Origin: Mytilus californianus
Taxonomy: Eukaryota > Mollusca > Bivalvia > Mytilida > Mytilidae
Direction of reading: 5' to 3'
NCBI RefSeq assembly: GCF_021869535.1
Contig: NW_026262581.1
Span: 119,564,771-119,628,770 of the forward strand
Length of the DNA stretch: 64,000 nucleotides
Part shown: positions 21,301 to 33,675 of the stretch, piece by piece
Numbering within the stretch: the first letter of the stretch is position 1
Layout: every line of letters starts with the position of its first letter
Position numbers and translations under genes: made by a program
The notes under the pieces: generated by a model
What the model saw: only the letters and a program-made list of their open reading frames with translations
Database searches by the model: none
Told to the model about the DNA's origin: nothing

Positions 21301-23103
21301 ATACATTATCTGAAATAATGATAAAGATTAATATTAGCTTAACCGTTCATTTGCAAAGATCTAGGCAATTTGTTTTGTTTTGGAAATCATCTATGTTCAT
21401 CAGACCACTGTCTGAATAGCAAACCAAACAAAAAAACAATAAATAACTGTAAAGTGTTTTTTGTATGAATCCTCCAAGATGAATAAACTTTTTGGTGTGT
21501 TGCGAATAATTTTAAACGAGTTGAATTCGGTTCTATGCTACTAGAATCGTTTAATAAAAGTTGTATTCTAATTTAAAAAAACGTTTGTAGAAACCATCTA
21601 GACAATATAAATTAATAAATGTCTTTTACAGATTTAAAAGAATAATTCAAAAGGCTTTCCAAGAAAATTGTTAAAATCTTCTGGTAATTTAATATCGGAG
21701 AATATCTTAAGTTATCCACATTAAAGATTAAACTATTTAGCCCATATCCGTAAAATCCAAATGGAATCAGTGCTTAACGTTGTTTAAGACAGTTTTAACT
21801 TAAATAAATATCAAGATATTGACCTTTTTCTTCAATTTTGCATATATTTTGATATAAACCCACATGAATTAGTTCCTATCTGCAAGACAAAACATAACGG
21901 TATCTTCAAAAGAATTTTATTGTCTGTGAAGAATGACCTTCTTATTCTTTTTGCGATCATAATAACTCATTTTTTGGAAACGACATTTGATTAGGTGACA
22001 TATTCATATGCATGTAAATGCCATAATGAAGTCAGAACCTCAAAGTGTGTGAAAATGACCGTGGTGTGAAGTACAGTCTGGGACGATGGCCCTTCCTCTT
22101 TTGATTGTGCAATGAATATGAATGAAATTTAAACGTAGCTTTCGAGAAATCAAAAATATTAAAAATTGATCATGTTTCAGCAGTAAAGTATTTATTTACC
22201 TTATTAAAACATTTAAGACTATTTAATCGGCTGTATATTCTCGGATTATTTTTTTTCATTTTTGTTATCTATAAATTTAAAGTGGAATCAACTATTATCT
22301 CCGCTTTATTTATTGAGTTTTCAATATTGATCAAATATCAGATTTCAACATTGATTTAATATCAGATTTCAACATTGATGCAAAATTTTCAATTAAATAT
22401 AAAATGCACTTTGATTCATTGATCAAGATAAGCTTTGATTCAATATTTTTTTGCAATCTGGGTAAACAGGAAAACGCTATTTTGGATGTCACATTTATCA
22501 TGATTACTACTTGCAAGTTAGGCAGATGATGCAATATCCTGAACATCTACAGAAGTGTAACCATGCTTTAAGATCAGAAATCTGAAATACTCGATTGTTC
22601 GTCATTAACACTAAAACCTTTTCTGCTTTGAATAACAGTATGATTTCTTTTAATTATAGAATTATAGTTAGAAACAATAGACTATACGGATTCCGCATTC
22701 GAACTTGTTAATCTTGATTTAACTTTTATGATTAGATTTTGGGAGGATTCACTCTAAAAGACAAATTAAATGGACAAAATGTTAAAGTCTGATGACAACC
22801 TAACATAGGATTTCAAAATGTTGGGAATTTTTTTTTAATAAAGAAGTGAAAGTTACTTATTTCGTTTTTGTTCGTTTTGTATTTCTTTAAAATATAAAGC
22901 ATGACATATATATTAATTTCAGACATTTATGTATTGGCTATACAGTGTAATGTATGCTTAGAAATTCAGATCATTCGGATCATATTAACTATGTCGATCT
23001 AAAAAAAAATAGACTTTTACGAAACGATGATGCAAAAAACGTGCTTGGTTTCAAATTTTTGCTACTGATCATATATCTATAAAACATATATTTCATAACT
23101 TAC
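18301..23103. other. GPCR intron DNA, mostly unassigned
   Basis: AT-rich intron sequence between the Harbinger element and the TM7 exon. I see no exon on either strand with recognisable content. An open stretch at about 19267-19535 has protein-like composition and is listed under findings. A short direct repeat (atatcagatttcaacattga) occurs twice at 22334-22378. Confidence 0.4.
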
Positions 23104-23222
23104 CACTCATAAAATTGTAGATAATCGGATTGACAGCACTGCTGAGATAAACCAATGCATGAGACAGCATTATCATGACATGAACATTTTCATCTGATAT
23201 CTTATTCACCAGTTCAAATGAC
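23104..23222 (-). CDS. peptide GPCR, exon encoding extracellular loop 3 and TM7
   Basis: Acceptor ttgcgatctttccgtttcag, donor ATGAGTG/gtaagt. The first base completes AGG (Arg) with the preceding exon. The exon reads SFELVNKISDENVHVMIMLSH and then ALVYLSSAVNPIIYNFMS, with the NPxxY motif (NPIIY) that marks TM7 of class A receptors and takes part in the activation switch. The exon ends in phase 1 and joins the C-tail exon at 10361. Residues 172-211 of the recovered 289. The intron upstream is 16.8 kb and that downstream 12.7 kb. Confidence 0.95.
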
Positions 23223-24149
23223 CTGAAACGGAAAGATCGCAAAAAATGGTTAATTGCTTCTACTTGTTATCTTTCTTCGAAATAAGATCAAAATTACAAA
23301 CCAAATAAAGAATAATTGTTGTAACAGAATGAGCACCTTTTGTTATACATAATCTGGATCAAACATTGTTGTCAACATTTTGGCATAATGATGGTCTTAC
23401 GTATATGTTCATGTGCTATAAACTTTAGCAGCACCTTTCAATAGATATTTCGTAAGTCTACCTGGCAAGATAAAAGTCAGACAAATATATGCAAGGGCAT
23501 GGTATAAATAACTATTGCTAGGACTACAGGACTTATTTCTTTTTTAGGGTCTTTGTAATCTTTTGGGTATATATTTGGAATAATTCTATACACAACACAA
23601 CATTTTAAACATATCAAAGTAATATATATGTCGACAAAGAATTTACATGATTACAGGTTTATTTTAAATGCATACTGCCCAGGTAGACCTTAAACCTTTT
23701 CAAAATTATAATAAAATATACAAAAAGCATTGTACGTCATTCAATACTAATATAAGACATACACAAAATATATTTGCCAAAATATAGCGAGCGCCTTCAA
23801 AGGTTTTTATTACTTACGTAGAAAAAAAAATAATGATATTTATATCGGAACGAACGCGTTAATCCGGAAATTACTGACTGGTGGTTTTAATAATAAAAGA
23901 AACGTCATGCAAGATGAAAAATAATATCATTATAGGCAATCTAAGTGATATATGATTTTTAATACCACTGTCTCATCACAAACTTAATCATGAATTTTAA
24001 TTCAAAGATATGTTGTTACCAATGAAAATGTACAAACAAGTGTTTTATAAATTTAATGACAATAATAATAAATGGCTGGACGAATCTTTGTTCAATATAT
24101 ATAGGAAGATGTGGTATGAGTGCTGCATACTTATCAACTGGCATATCTT
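23223..24149. other. GPCR intron DNA, unassigned
   Basis: No exon or named repeat recognised. Confidence 0.4.
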
Positions 24150-24440
24150 TTAGGTTTGAACTATGAATTGTTAAGCCACTGGTCTTCTATTCCAGTGGTT
24201 ACCGTTGGTTGCTGCTTGCTATAATTGGTTTTCGTTTCATGTTATAAGCTTATCAGGCCGTTGGTTTTTCGTTTTCCATTGTTTCACATTTTGTTATTAA
24301 GGGATCTTTTAAAGCTTACACTACTGGTTTTGCTCAATGTTGAAAGTGGGTGACATGTAGTTGTTTTATTAACATACTTTTTTTTTGTTTTTTTTTAGTG
24401 GAAAGTTGTCTCATTGGTAAGCATACATCATCATCTCCAT
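24150..24440 (+). repeat. mytilid dispersed repeat, 3' part
   Basis: Modules 'tatcaggccgttggtttttc', 'gggatcttttaaagcttac', 'caatgttgaaa' and the end 'gttgtctcattggtaagcat' match the order in 7590-7885. Diverged copy. Confidence 0.6.
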
Positions 24441-24534
24441 TTTTTTTATAATATGCAATAAACCTTCTTTTAAAGACCAAAAAGCATATTGTTTGTACAC
24501 ATTAGCTTACGCAAATTGATTATGACATAATAGT

Positions 24535-24750
24535 AGGGTGCCCAGTCAACAAATTTGATCGATTTGGGTTAACGGAATAACACACGGCTATATTTTATAT
24601 CATTGGAAAGAGGAGAACAAGCCTCGTCGAAATATTGATGTTGTCGTAGTCTACAGTGGTCACGATTTTCTTAAATTTGGGTCAAAGGTCAAATCTAAAA
24701 TATCAAGGAAAACGTAGACTCACGTTTAAACAGCTGGCCACCCCTATATA
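24535..24750. repeat. dispersed short element with AGGGTG...CACCCCT ends
   Basis: The left end AGGGTGCCCAG and right end CTGGCCACCCCT are imperfect inverted repeats. Inside, 'gttaacggaataacacacgg' recurs in reverse orientation at about 27725-27750, in a second diverged copy (about 27605-27792). Likely a non-autonomous DNA transposon; family not assigned. Confidence 0.5.
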
Positions 24751-26155
24751 TTTGCGTTTATAGCAAAATAAATTCGAATAATTCAAAGGATTATAACTAA
24801 AGTTTCTATATTTAGGACTAATTTGATAATTTTTTTTTTTTTGTACTTATAGGGTGCACATTTACAATTTTCATTCAGCTGTTAAAAACAGTGACCTTGA
24901 CCTTTTAAAAGTTCCAAAATCGGAATTTTTACATAAGATTCGATACAAGTGATCTTTAGAGATGTTTTTTAGATATTAACATTTATAAGTTGCCCTCCCA
25001 AAATGTTATTTTTTCCGTCTTTTGATAGAAGGTGCTCGTCATTATTTTATGGGTAAATATCCAATTTTCTTTTGGTGAACGTGTAAGCACATCAAATAAT
25101 ACTTAGTTTCAAAACTGATGAATATTAACGCAAAATTGATTGAATTAGCAGGTCTGAGTATATATTTGCTTTAAAGAAATAAACAAAACAACCTGCAAAC
25201 GGTGAAAAAGAGGGAGGGTTTATGTTACAAGTTATGAAAACAAATTGAGAATTAGAAACAGCAGGCTAATCACTCCTATATATCAAGTGTAATGTACATG
25301 ACTTATCGAACATAAATTGGCCTACAATTGACATGAAGTTAAAGATTATCTACAAAAAGAAATTTTTGTACAGCATCGATGTATTTTACAAACACTTGTT
25401 AACAACATCGATTTAATTAAAATATAGATCTCTGATTTCGTTATCCTCATTTGAGCTTATACATAAGAGCACGCGAGTTAATAAATATCATATATAAAGA
25501 GCGAAACAACATAGAAAAATTACCGAAGCTAGTAGTAGCTATTACGTTTCATTGTCTGCTGTTAAGTTGAAAGCCCATCGACTATGTTTAGGTAAGAGAG
25601 CTAATTTCAGTTGTTCTTTTTAAATCGCATTCGACGTAAGTAGCAGAATGCGAGGCATACATAATACAATCTGATGGTGGTGGCGGCAACACCGTAAACT
25701 ATTTGTATAGCTTTATATTTCAGAGGGCAGAGGAACTGGATGATTCATACTTTGTATATAGATCCATTGTGTTACGAAGTTTCCGTCATATAATTATTAT
25801 CCTTGACCTCATATTTAAGTGACTGCTAAAAAATGTATAGCTTTTTTCGTCAAGTGAATGACTCAATTATCACGAGTTCTAGGATAACTATATTTGGTTA
25901 CTAATATATGGTATCCTTGCAAGGTCTACATGATCGTCAGACATGATTCACCTGACCTCGACCTAATTTCACGGATCAGTGAATAAGGTTAAGTTTCAGT
26001 GGTCAAGTCCGTACAGTCTCAGATAGTAGTGGGTTAAATATAGTTGGTGTATGGAATGGTAACAAGGTGAACGTGATTTTGTGGCAGAGTTCATCTGACC
26101 TTACCTCATTTACATGGAACATTGATAGTGTTAATTTTATATAATACTTGTTGTA
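24751..26155. other. GPCR intron DNA, unassigned
   Basis: Nothing recognisable on either strand. Confidence 0.4.
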
Positions 26156-26159
26156 TAAT

Positions 26160-26325
26160 ATAAAAATTAGGAGATGTGGAAGCAAGCAAATATAGGCAAC
26201 CGTACAGCCTTCGCCAATGTGAAAAACTCATACCGTATGGTCGGCTATAAAAAGGCCAGTTATGAAAAAAATGAAAGAATTCATATGAAAAAAATACTGA
26301 CGGCCTGATTTATAACAAAAGATAG
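26160..26325 (-). repeat. mytilid dispersed repeat, 3' part
   Basis: 'aaattaggagatgtgg', 'ataggcaaccgtacagcctt' and 'gtcggctataaaaaggcc' are the reverse complement of the 3' half of the 13275-14345 family. Confidence 0.65.
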
Positions 26326-26739
26326 TTTTTACGGTAATGATGTTTATGATCATACTTTTCTCAGACTATTGATGACGTCCTTTCATTAGTTTTCAGTAAG
26401 GGAACACCCATTTAATTTCGAAAACAGGGAGGGAATGAGGATTTTGAAAATGAATTACTTGGCCTGGTATGAACTGAAATAATTGACTTTGCAAAAGACA
26501 TGATGAGAATGAACACTCTTCAACATGAAATGCAGGATAGTTGAGGATATGAATGTGTACAAAAGTGAAAATAAATTTTTCGCGCCGCCAGCCCCATCCC
26601 TTTCTTCAGAATATAAAATGTTCTACCCTAACAGCGAGTACTATTATATCGGTACTTTGTGTTTTTTGTCTTCATGTTAGTTGTTTTTGTGCTTCATGCC
26701 GATTTGATAAGTCAAGCCATTTCAAACTGTTTTCAGCAG

Positions 26740-26905
26740 ATTTTTCTTATGCTGTGTTGTTATACCATTGTCCAGGTCAGGGGAGGGTTGAAGGATCACA
26801 AACATGTTTAACCCCTCTAAATTCTGTATATGTCTGTCCAAAATCAGGAGCCTGCAATTAAGTGGTTGTCGTTGGTTGCTGTCTGTTGTATCCGGTTTTT
26901 TTGTT
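26740..26905 (+). repeat. mytilid dispersed repeat, middle part
   Basis: 'ggggagggttgaaggatcac', 'aaacatgtttaacccctc', 'gtccaaaatcaggagcctgc' and 'gtggttgtcgttggttgctg' match the central part of the families at 13275-14345 and 43020-43640. Open frames on both strands here are translations of the repeat. Confidence 0.7.
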
Positions 26906-27604
26906 GTTGCACGAACGGTGGTATATTTTTGTTGTCGTTCCCAACGAGAGGGATTTAGGTCGAAAACATCATACAAAACTTTTGATGTGACATTTTCCGG
27001 GTGTGAAACAAAACCGACCGATTTGATTCTTTTACTACAATTATAACAAAATATTTATTCAATAAAAAGTTTAAAGTTTTGAAAAACAGACACAAAACAG
27101 ATTTCTCCGAACAAAGTGACACTCTATAGAGTTAGCTGGCTATTCACAACAAATAAATCAACCACACAACAAGCAAAAAAGACAAATGTTTTGAGTGACC
27201 TCTGTCCTTGTTAATGACCTAATGATTAATGGCACGAGACAATCCGTGTTTAATCAATACCAAAATGTTGACTTAATTTGTGTTTTTAATTACTAATTTC
27301 TTCAAAACTATTTTTATTTCACGCGTGTAATTTGGCACACACATGTTCTGTGTTTTATTGCTTAAATCAGAGTAAAAAATATTGTGATGATACATGTTAT
27401 AATTTTGCTTTCGATGAAAATAGGGTAAATTTCGGGTAAAATTTTACTCTTACTAAAATGCTGAAATACTTATGTCAAAATCACTTAAATACTTTACGAT
27501 TTCGTTATATGATATATCTAATATATAAACTATATTATAGGTACTGTTTTAACTACCAACAAAGAACGCAATAATTTTATTTGTCATGTTAAAGATTCCC
27601 TGTA

Positions 27605-27792
27605 CAATACGGTATCTGGTGGTACCCTGTAAAAACACGAAATTTAGAAAATCGTGACCCGGGAACTTACGACGACAATCATGATTGTAAAATATAATGA
27701 TTTTCCTATAATGTGCAAAAACATCAGCCGTGTGTTATCCGTTAACTTAAACTCGTTAACTAGAGGACTTTTTGGACATTGGGAACCCTACT
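27605..27792. repeat. second copy of the AGGGTG-ended element, inverted
   Basis: Ends 'ggtaccctg' and 'gggaaccctac'; core 'ccgtgtgttatccgttaac' is the reverse complement of that at 24570. The 98-codon open frame starting at 27654 lies mostly in this repeat and is not called a gene. Confidence 0.45.
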
Positions 27793-29975
27793 ATAAACTC
27801 TGTGATGTTGTTTCTAGCTCGATAAAAAGCGGCAGGTTTGAACGTCCCATTTCGCGTATATCACGGATTCGAATACGATGTACGCGTCACAAAAGGTTTT
27901 TCTCCATGTTTTCAGGATGTATATCATTGGAACAATATAGACTGGGCTAAACATTATTTACATAGTACAGAAGTCGGAAAAAGTGACACCGGACATGTGA
28001 ATGTTTAAAGAATAACCACATTACTTTGATATTCTGTTTTGTCATTTGCATGTTTTCTGCATTAACGCAAAATAAATACATAAACGAGAATCAATGGTAA
28101 ACTGTTGATTCTGGATTACTAATTCATGAGCTCCACCGTGTGCGGACGAATATTTAGGAATGATTTTGCCGTAAATTTTAATGCAAAATGCATTTTTTTT
28201 TGTGTCCAAATACTGTTTATTTTAAGATTTTATTATTTTGTGTGTAATGTTCCTATATGATTGTATCTATCTATATATTAAGGCATCCGAAAATTTATAG
28301 AAAGAGATAAAATAAACTTAACATGTCATAAAATTCGATTGTGTTAATGCATGGTAAGATATCATATTCAATCAAATCGTAAACATATCACTCAAAAGTA
28401 ATAATACCAGAGTAATAATTCTGTTTTACTACATAATTTTACAAAGGTTTGTTCGCAAATTCCTATGCGAGAAAATCGTGATGTGCCTAGAGTGCTAGAA
28501 AAATTTCGTTAACATACTTATTATATATACTTTATATATGCTTTTTGGTCGGGTTGTTGTCCTCCGGGCTCATGGTTTCTTTTTCAAGAATCCACGCTTA
28601 TCCATTGTATCTATATAACATATTTGTTGTATTATTCCAAAGAAAGTTTTAACAAGGGTTTAAAAATGATTATAATTCAATAAGCTTTCATTTCATTCCA
28701 AATTACCCACACATTTTACTTATTGAAATAGTTACAGTTGTGCGTAGGAACTATTGTTTAAAAATATATACTAATGTCTTGTATGTTCTTTCTGACGGGC
28801 CGATTGGTGGTTTTATACCTTAAATATGACTATATTTCGAAGACTAATTTAAGAAACCCGGGTTAATAAACAAGCTGATGTCATAGCACTGAAACATACC
28901 GAGAGATTCTCTTTTTAATTCATTATCTAAATATGTCACCACACTCTAAAAAAACAACCTAAATCTCTTAAGCTTTTCTATGTCAATAGACAGGTTCCAT
29001 TGTCATGCTTTCATATTCTAATCTTTTATATATGAGTTGATCCGCTGAAATCCTTTTCAGTCACCAAAAGAACTAATTTAGGAGGAATGAACAGTAAGCA
29101 ATATCCGTTATCTGTTGGTAATAACGGTTACTTTCCCATAGATATTATCCATTAATCTAACAAGATTAAAACTGTTATGTTTTAACATACAAATGTCTGA
29201 AAACAATAGACTTCACCCAGTGATCTATCAAAAGTTAAAAGTTTGTCAAGTTTATGGTGAAAATACGGTAAAAAAAGTAAATGATAGGAGTATAGTAGTC
29301 AACATCCCTGAATCACAACAAAATACAGAGGCATGCCTGCTGCAGTATCTCTTTCTCCATATAGCCTTTCAGCTAGATTGCTGCTACACTGTGCAAAACA
29401 ATAGAAAATTAGAATACTTCAATGACAAAAAAACGTTTAAAATTTTAGGCATGCAACTCTAATGTATCTTTTCAGATATCAAAGAAAAGCAATAAAAGGG
29501 CAGAACACGCGTGTTTTCTCCTTCAATAAAAAAAATACATACAGAAATTGAACTTTATTTCTTACCATCTTTAAGTCACTAGAAAAAACAGTGTATTTAT
29601 TTTGTTGTAAAAATGTCAATATATGCATTTTCGTTTATTTCAAATTCAAAAGAAATCAAACAGTTGTTTAAATTATAAAGTACATTTGAACAGAAATATT
29701 TCTATTTTCATCAGGGTAATGCAACTGGAAATCTAAACAAAATTTATCCCCGTTTCATATTAATGATACACGTTTTTTCCATTATTCCTAGCCGATTAAT
29801 CCCCCCTCAAAAAAACAACAAACAACAACGGTTTTTTCAAAAATATAACAAATGTGGGATCCGTTTGATCTCATTTGTTCTTTGACCAATATTCAATATA
29901 TGACGTCAAATTTTCTTGGTTTCTTTTGATTTAATATTGTGACGTCACGAAAAAGGCAATATTACCTGATGAAAC
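27793..29975. other. GPCR intron DNA, unassigned
   Basis: No exon recognised. The 89-codon frame at 29193-29462 has no splice context or family motif. Confidence 0.4.
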
Positions 29976-29979
29976 ACAG

Positions 29980-30645
29980 CAAATATAGGCAATAGTAGTA
30001 TACTCCTGTTCAATAGTCATAAATCGATTTAACTGAAACAAATCCGGGTCACAAACCAAAACCGAGGGAAACACATCAACCTTAAGAGGAAAACAACGGA
30101 ACAACAGAAACACTGAACTGCTACAAAAAAACAAACGCCAACATCCATAGAAACGGACTATTTGATGACAACTGCCATATTCCTGACTTGGTACAGGACA
30201 TTTTAAGTAAAAATGGTGGGTTGAACCTAGTTTTATTGCTATCCAAACCTCCCGCTTATATGGCAATGTTAAAAATACCGCTAAAATAACAACATTACGT
30301 GACAGGAATACAGTAAAAATAAATGCAAGAACACTCAGGATAGAGAAATACATAAATAAACAACATAATAGTACATTTCAACATGTAAACCACAGAATAA
30401 CAACGAACACCTAAAATTAATTTACGACAGTACACAAGTACAGAACAATACAATTATTAACTGTGCGTCACACGAATGTATCAACGCCACTAAAAGTGAC
30501 GTCACAGGTAAATTTCTTAAAATTGAATATAAAATTGGGATTAAATTGTAATGGTGTTATTTGATGTATTTTCTAACCATTACACGAATATTAATATGGA
30601 ATTGTGTTAGTAATGGTGTAATTATTTGTATTTTCTAACCATGTC
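29980..30645 (+). repeat. mytilid dispersed repeat ('cctgacttggtacagg' family), long copy
   Basis: Modules 'aaccaaaaccgagggaaaca', 'actatttgatgacaactgcc', 'attcctgacttggtacagga', 'aaatggtgggttgaacctag', 'ccacagaataacaacgaaca', 'aagtgacgtcaca' and two 'tattttctaaccat' blocks about 75 bp apart. The opposite-orientation copies at 41990-42485 and 40560-40900 cover the same modules. No coding capacity. Confidence 0.78.
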
Positions 30646-30799
30646 GGCTTTTCCTCTAAATCAAACTGTGTAAACAAATAAATCCTGTGCATATAGTTGC
30701 TCCAAACTAAAAATCATATAAATGACCTAGCTGATTAATTATCTTTGCTTTTACATACATATCGAAATTGTATGTTTTTTAAAATTTAGTTCATTTATA

Positions 30800-30985
30800 T
30801 GTTTTGGAGTTTAGTATGACGTCCATTTTCACTGAACTAGTACACATTTTTTTAGGGGCCAGCTGAAGCCCGCCTCCGGGTGCGGGATTTTCTTGCTGTG
30901 TTGAAGACCCATTGGTGGACTTCGGCTGTTTTCTTGTCTTTGACATATTTCCCATTTCCATTCTCAATTTTATTATATAGAAAAT
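30800..30985 (+). repeat. Penelope-like element 3' tail fragment
   Basis: 'gtatgacgtccattttcact', 'aggggccagctgaagcccgc', 'gaagacccattggtgg' and 'atttccattctcaatttta' match, in reverse complement, the tail of the copy at 57555-57770. Confidence 0.7.
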
Positions 30986-31039
30986 AAAAATAGAATTAAA
31001 ACCACAAAAGATAAGACATAACACAATATCCAATGAAAC

Positions 31040-31790
31040 TTCATAACTAAATACTTGAATGTTGGATGTATAAATACCGAGACACGTCTAATAGTAATGC
31101 GAGTTCACACTCGGCAGAACAGTCATATTTGGGTATGGGTCACGTTCGGTACTTAGCAGACCAGATGACGTAGATGGTAAACCACAATCTAAGACGTGGT
31201 AAAAATGTCGTTAGTTAGTTTAGACACAGACACGTTGTATAGATCAACCAACTCGTGATTTTGTCCATAAAATTTACGGAGCGTCATTTTTAATATTTCC
31301 TCCTCATAACTCTGTTGGAGCAGTTTCTGTGTATATGAAGTCCGTAAAGTGTGAACATGCACGAACATAACGTATCAACTGAGATATGTAAACACCATAC
31401 GATGGGGCAGAGGGTATGTTACTGCTGACAAATGGGAAATTGATAATTGGGAAGTTGAAATCGTCCCGTTTGTCATAGATTTTAGTGTAAAGTCGTCCAT
31501 CTGTGTCAATATTAAGGAAAAGGTCAAGGTATGAAGCAGTACTTCTAGTATCAGCAGTATCCTTAATTTCAATGGCTGAAATATGGGATATTCAGTGATA
31601 GAACATCATCAATATATCTGAAATTAAAATTAAAGAATTTCGCATTCTGCTTTTTCTTTTTGTCTTTTAGAAGGTTCTGAATGAAGACATTGATTTTGTA
31701 AATCATTGAGAAAGAAAGATAAAGTTTGACAACATATCGTCTAAAAAATATTAAAGAAATAGATTCAATCACCAAACTATCTTCCTGTGT
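31040..31790 (-). pseudogene. Penelope-like reverse transcriptase remnant, copy 2
   Basis: Minus-strand pieces read, in order: FNFRYIDDVLSLN (the YIDD catalytic box, near 31600-31625), a segment related to 'YLDLFLNIDTDGRL', YDKRDDFNFP-like and PSYGVYISQ-like blocks in shifted frames (31375-31572), then the C-terminal region to about 31050. The N-terminal half of the RT is missing and several frameshifts separate the blocks. Confidence 0.75.
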
Positions 31791-32084
31791 TTTTTAACTT
31801 TTGATCAAGCACGTGAAAAGTCAGAGTTGGTGTATGGGGTTAGTACAAAGTATGTTATATTCATATATTGTTAATTTGATTTAGTGCTGAATATGTTTGT
31901 CAATTGCCATTAGATTTTAAGAAGCCACAAGCCACATTTTGGGATTGTTTTGGTTGGTTTTTGAGTATACGTTTGACGCTTGCATGATTTTGTATTTATC
32001 TTGCAGTTGTACTGATTTCACTGTTTCTGTAATATTTACATGGTAAACACAACCAATGAATCATTATTATCTTCCTTATTATAC

Positions 32085-32285
32085 TTTGACTGCAAGAACT
32101 CTAAATACCGAACTCTTAGGTAAATTCAAAAAGGGGAAGTCTATAAAATCTGACACAAGTAAACGTCATCAATTAACGGAACGAGTGAACAACAACTGTC
32201 ATATTCCTGACTTGGTACAGGCATTTTGTGAAGAAAATGTTGGATTAAACTTGGTTTTATAGCTAGTTAAATCCACATTTTATCT
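32085..32285 (+). repeat. mytilid dispersed repeat ('cctgacttggtacagg' family)
   Basis: Contains 'ggggaagtctataaaatctg', 'acaactgtcatattcctgac', 'ttggtacaggcatttt' and 'gttggattaaacttggtttt', as in 45380-45600. Confidence 0.7.
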
Positions 32286-32679
32286 GTCAATATTAACTGA
32301 CCAAGATCGGTGATTTGAATAGTACAAGAAACATTCAACAATGATTTACATAACTTAACAAAACGTGTTGTTTTGGATTATAATTGCATTTACATAGTGT
32401 TTACAATTATTTGTTGACAGTCTAGTTATTGGAGTTCAATGATAAATTCTTATATACTGAAAATTCTATAGATTTCAGTGCAAACGTAGTTTCTAAAGAG
32501 TAGGCTAATTGGTCTAACCATCCGTTCATTTCTTTATTGTATGAAAGGTAACGTGGGAAATGAACATATGGGGATAAAGCATTGTAACCTACATTCAATT
32601 AAATTGAATTTAATTGTTTTTTAAAGGTTTTTATTTTTCTTATTTTATTTGATTTATTATATGACTTATGATTTAAAAT

Positions 32680-33135
32680 AGAGAATGGAAACGGGAAATA
32701 AGTTAATGAGACAACAACCCGACCAAGACCAAAATAAAAGCCGAAGGCCACCAATGGGTCTTCAACGTAGCGAGAAAATCCCGCACCCGGAGGTGTTAGT
32801 TTTCTCGTTTGAATAGTTTTACATTTGTCAAATCGGGGCCTTTTATAGCTGACTATGCGGGATGGGCTTTGCTCATTGTTGAAGGCCGTACGGTGACCTT
32901 GAGTTAATTTCTGTGTCATTTGGTCTCTTGTGGAGAGTTGTTTCATTGGCAATCATACCACATTTTCTTATTTTTATATTCAGCTGGCTCTTAAACAATA
33001 AAATTATAATGTATACTAGTACAACAAAATGGACGCAACAAATAAACTCCAAAACAAACAAATGAACCAAAATACAAAAAAGCATACAAGAAAAACAAAT
33101 GCAAGAGGTTCCTGACTTTGGACAGGCGCAAACGT
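32680..33135 (-). repeat. mosaic of mytilid repeat pieces
   Basis: 32680-32795 is the Penelope-like tail in reverse ('gagacaacaacccgacca', 'gccgaaggccaccaatgggt'). It is interrupted by a plus-oriented 3' part of another family (32805-32980: 'cttttatagctgactatg', 'gttgtttcattggcaatcat') and continues at 33000-33130 ('tatactagtacaacaaaatg', 'gaggttcctgactttggaca'). Removing 32805-32980 restores the order seen at 57555-57850, so this is probably a nested insertion. Confidence 0.6.
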
Positions 33136-33503
33136 ACATATGTACAAACCGAAGTTTTCCAGGCATCATATATTTGACACCTCGACGTTTCCAGCTCATG
33201 GAATACGTAGAGTTTTGAAATTATTTGGACGAATTGCACCCATCCAATTACAAGACAAAAACTTTTAACTTATTAAGAATTAAACTAATTTAGCAAAAAA
33301 TCTTTAAGTCACTTTAATACAAAAAAATAATGTACGTTTTTATTGAAATATTCCCCTCATTTGCTTTAATTGATAGGCAAATGTGTTGCTTTTAAAAAAC
33401 AGAAATTTGAATTTTCAGCATTCAATAATTTAAACAAACTAATATGCCCAATAAAAAATTGTCTATTTACACCAATCCGATTATACGCGTCATGGTATAA
33501 GCC

Positions 33504-33675
33504 TGTTATCTTTGATGAGTTTTTACAAGTAGAAAAAATCTTTTTTTTTAATGCTCTTCACCTTCCTTTTCAATTGGCCTTACTACTATTTTGATTCGAG
33601 CATCACTAATGAGTCTATAGAAGACGAAAGGCGCATCAGGCGTAGCAAATAACACTGGTATCTTTGATGAGATTT
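33504..33675 (+). mobile_element. short retrozyme-like unit with hammerhead
   Basis: 'atctttgatgagtttt' at 33508 recurs as 'atctttgatgagatttt' at 33660, giving a unit of about 152 bp. The middle has 'aatgctcttcaccttc' and a hammerhead block. Shorter than the 359-bp unit at 8105-8463 but built from the same modules. Confidence 0.65.
33600..33643 (+). ncRNA. hammerhead ribozyme, one core change
   Basis: Stem I GCATCA opposite AGGCGT. The core reads CTAATGA instead of CTGATGA (G5 changed), stem II GTCT/AGAC is intact around TATAGA, GAAA is intact, helix III is AGGCGCAT, and the cleavage triplet is ATC at 33635-33637. G5 is essential in known hammerheads, so activity is unlikely. Confidence 0.7.

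Noticed and set aside
27654-27950. 98-codon plus-strand frame as a protein gene
   Set aside because: Much of it overlaps the AGGGTG-ended repeat and no motif or splice context supports it.
29931-30353. 140-codon minus-strand frame
   Set aside because: It lies entirely in a dispersed repeat whose other copies (40.6 and 42.3 kb) do not keep the frame open.
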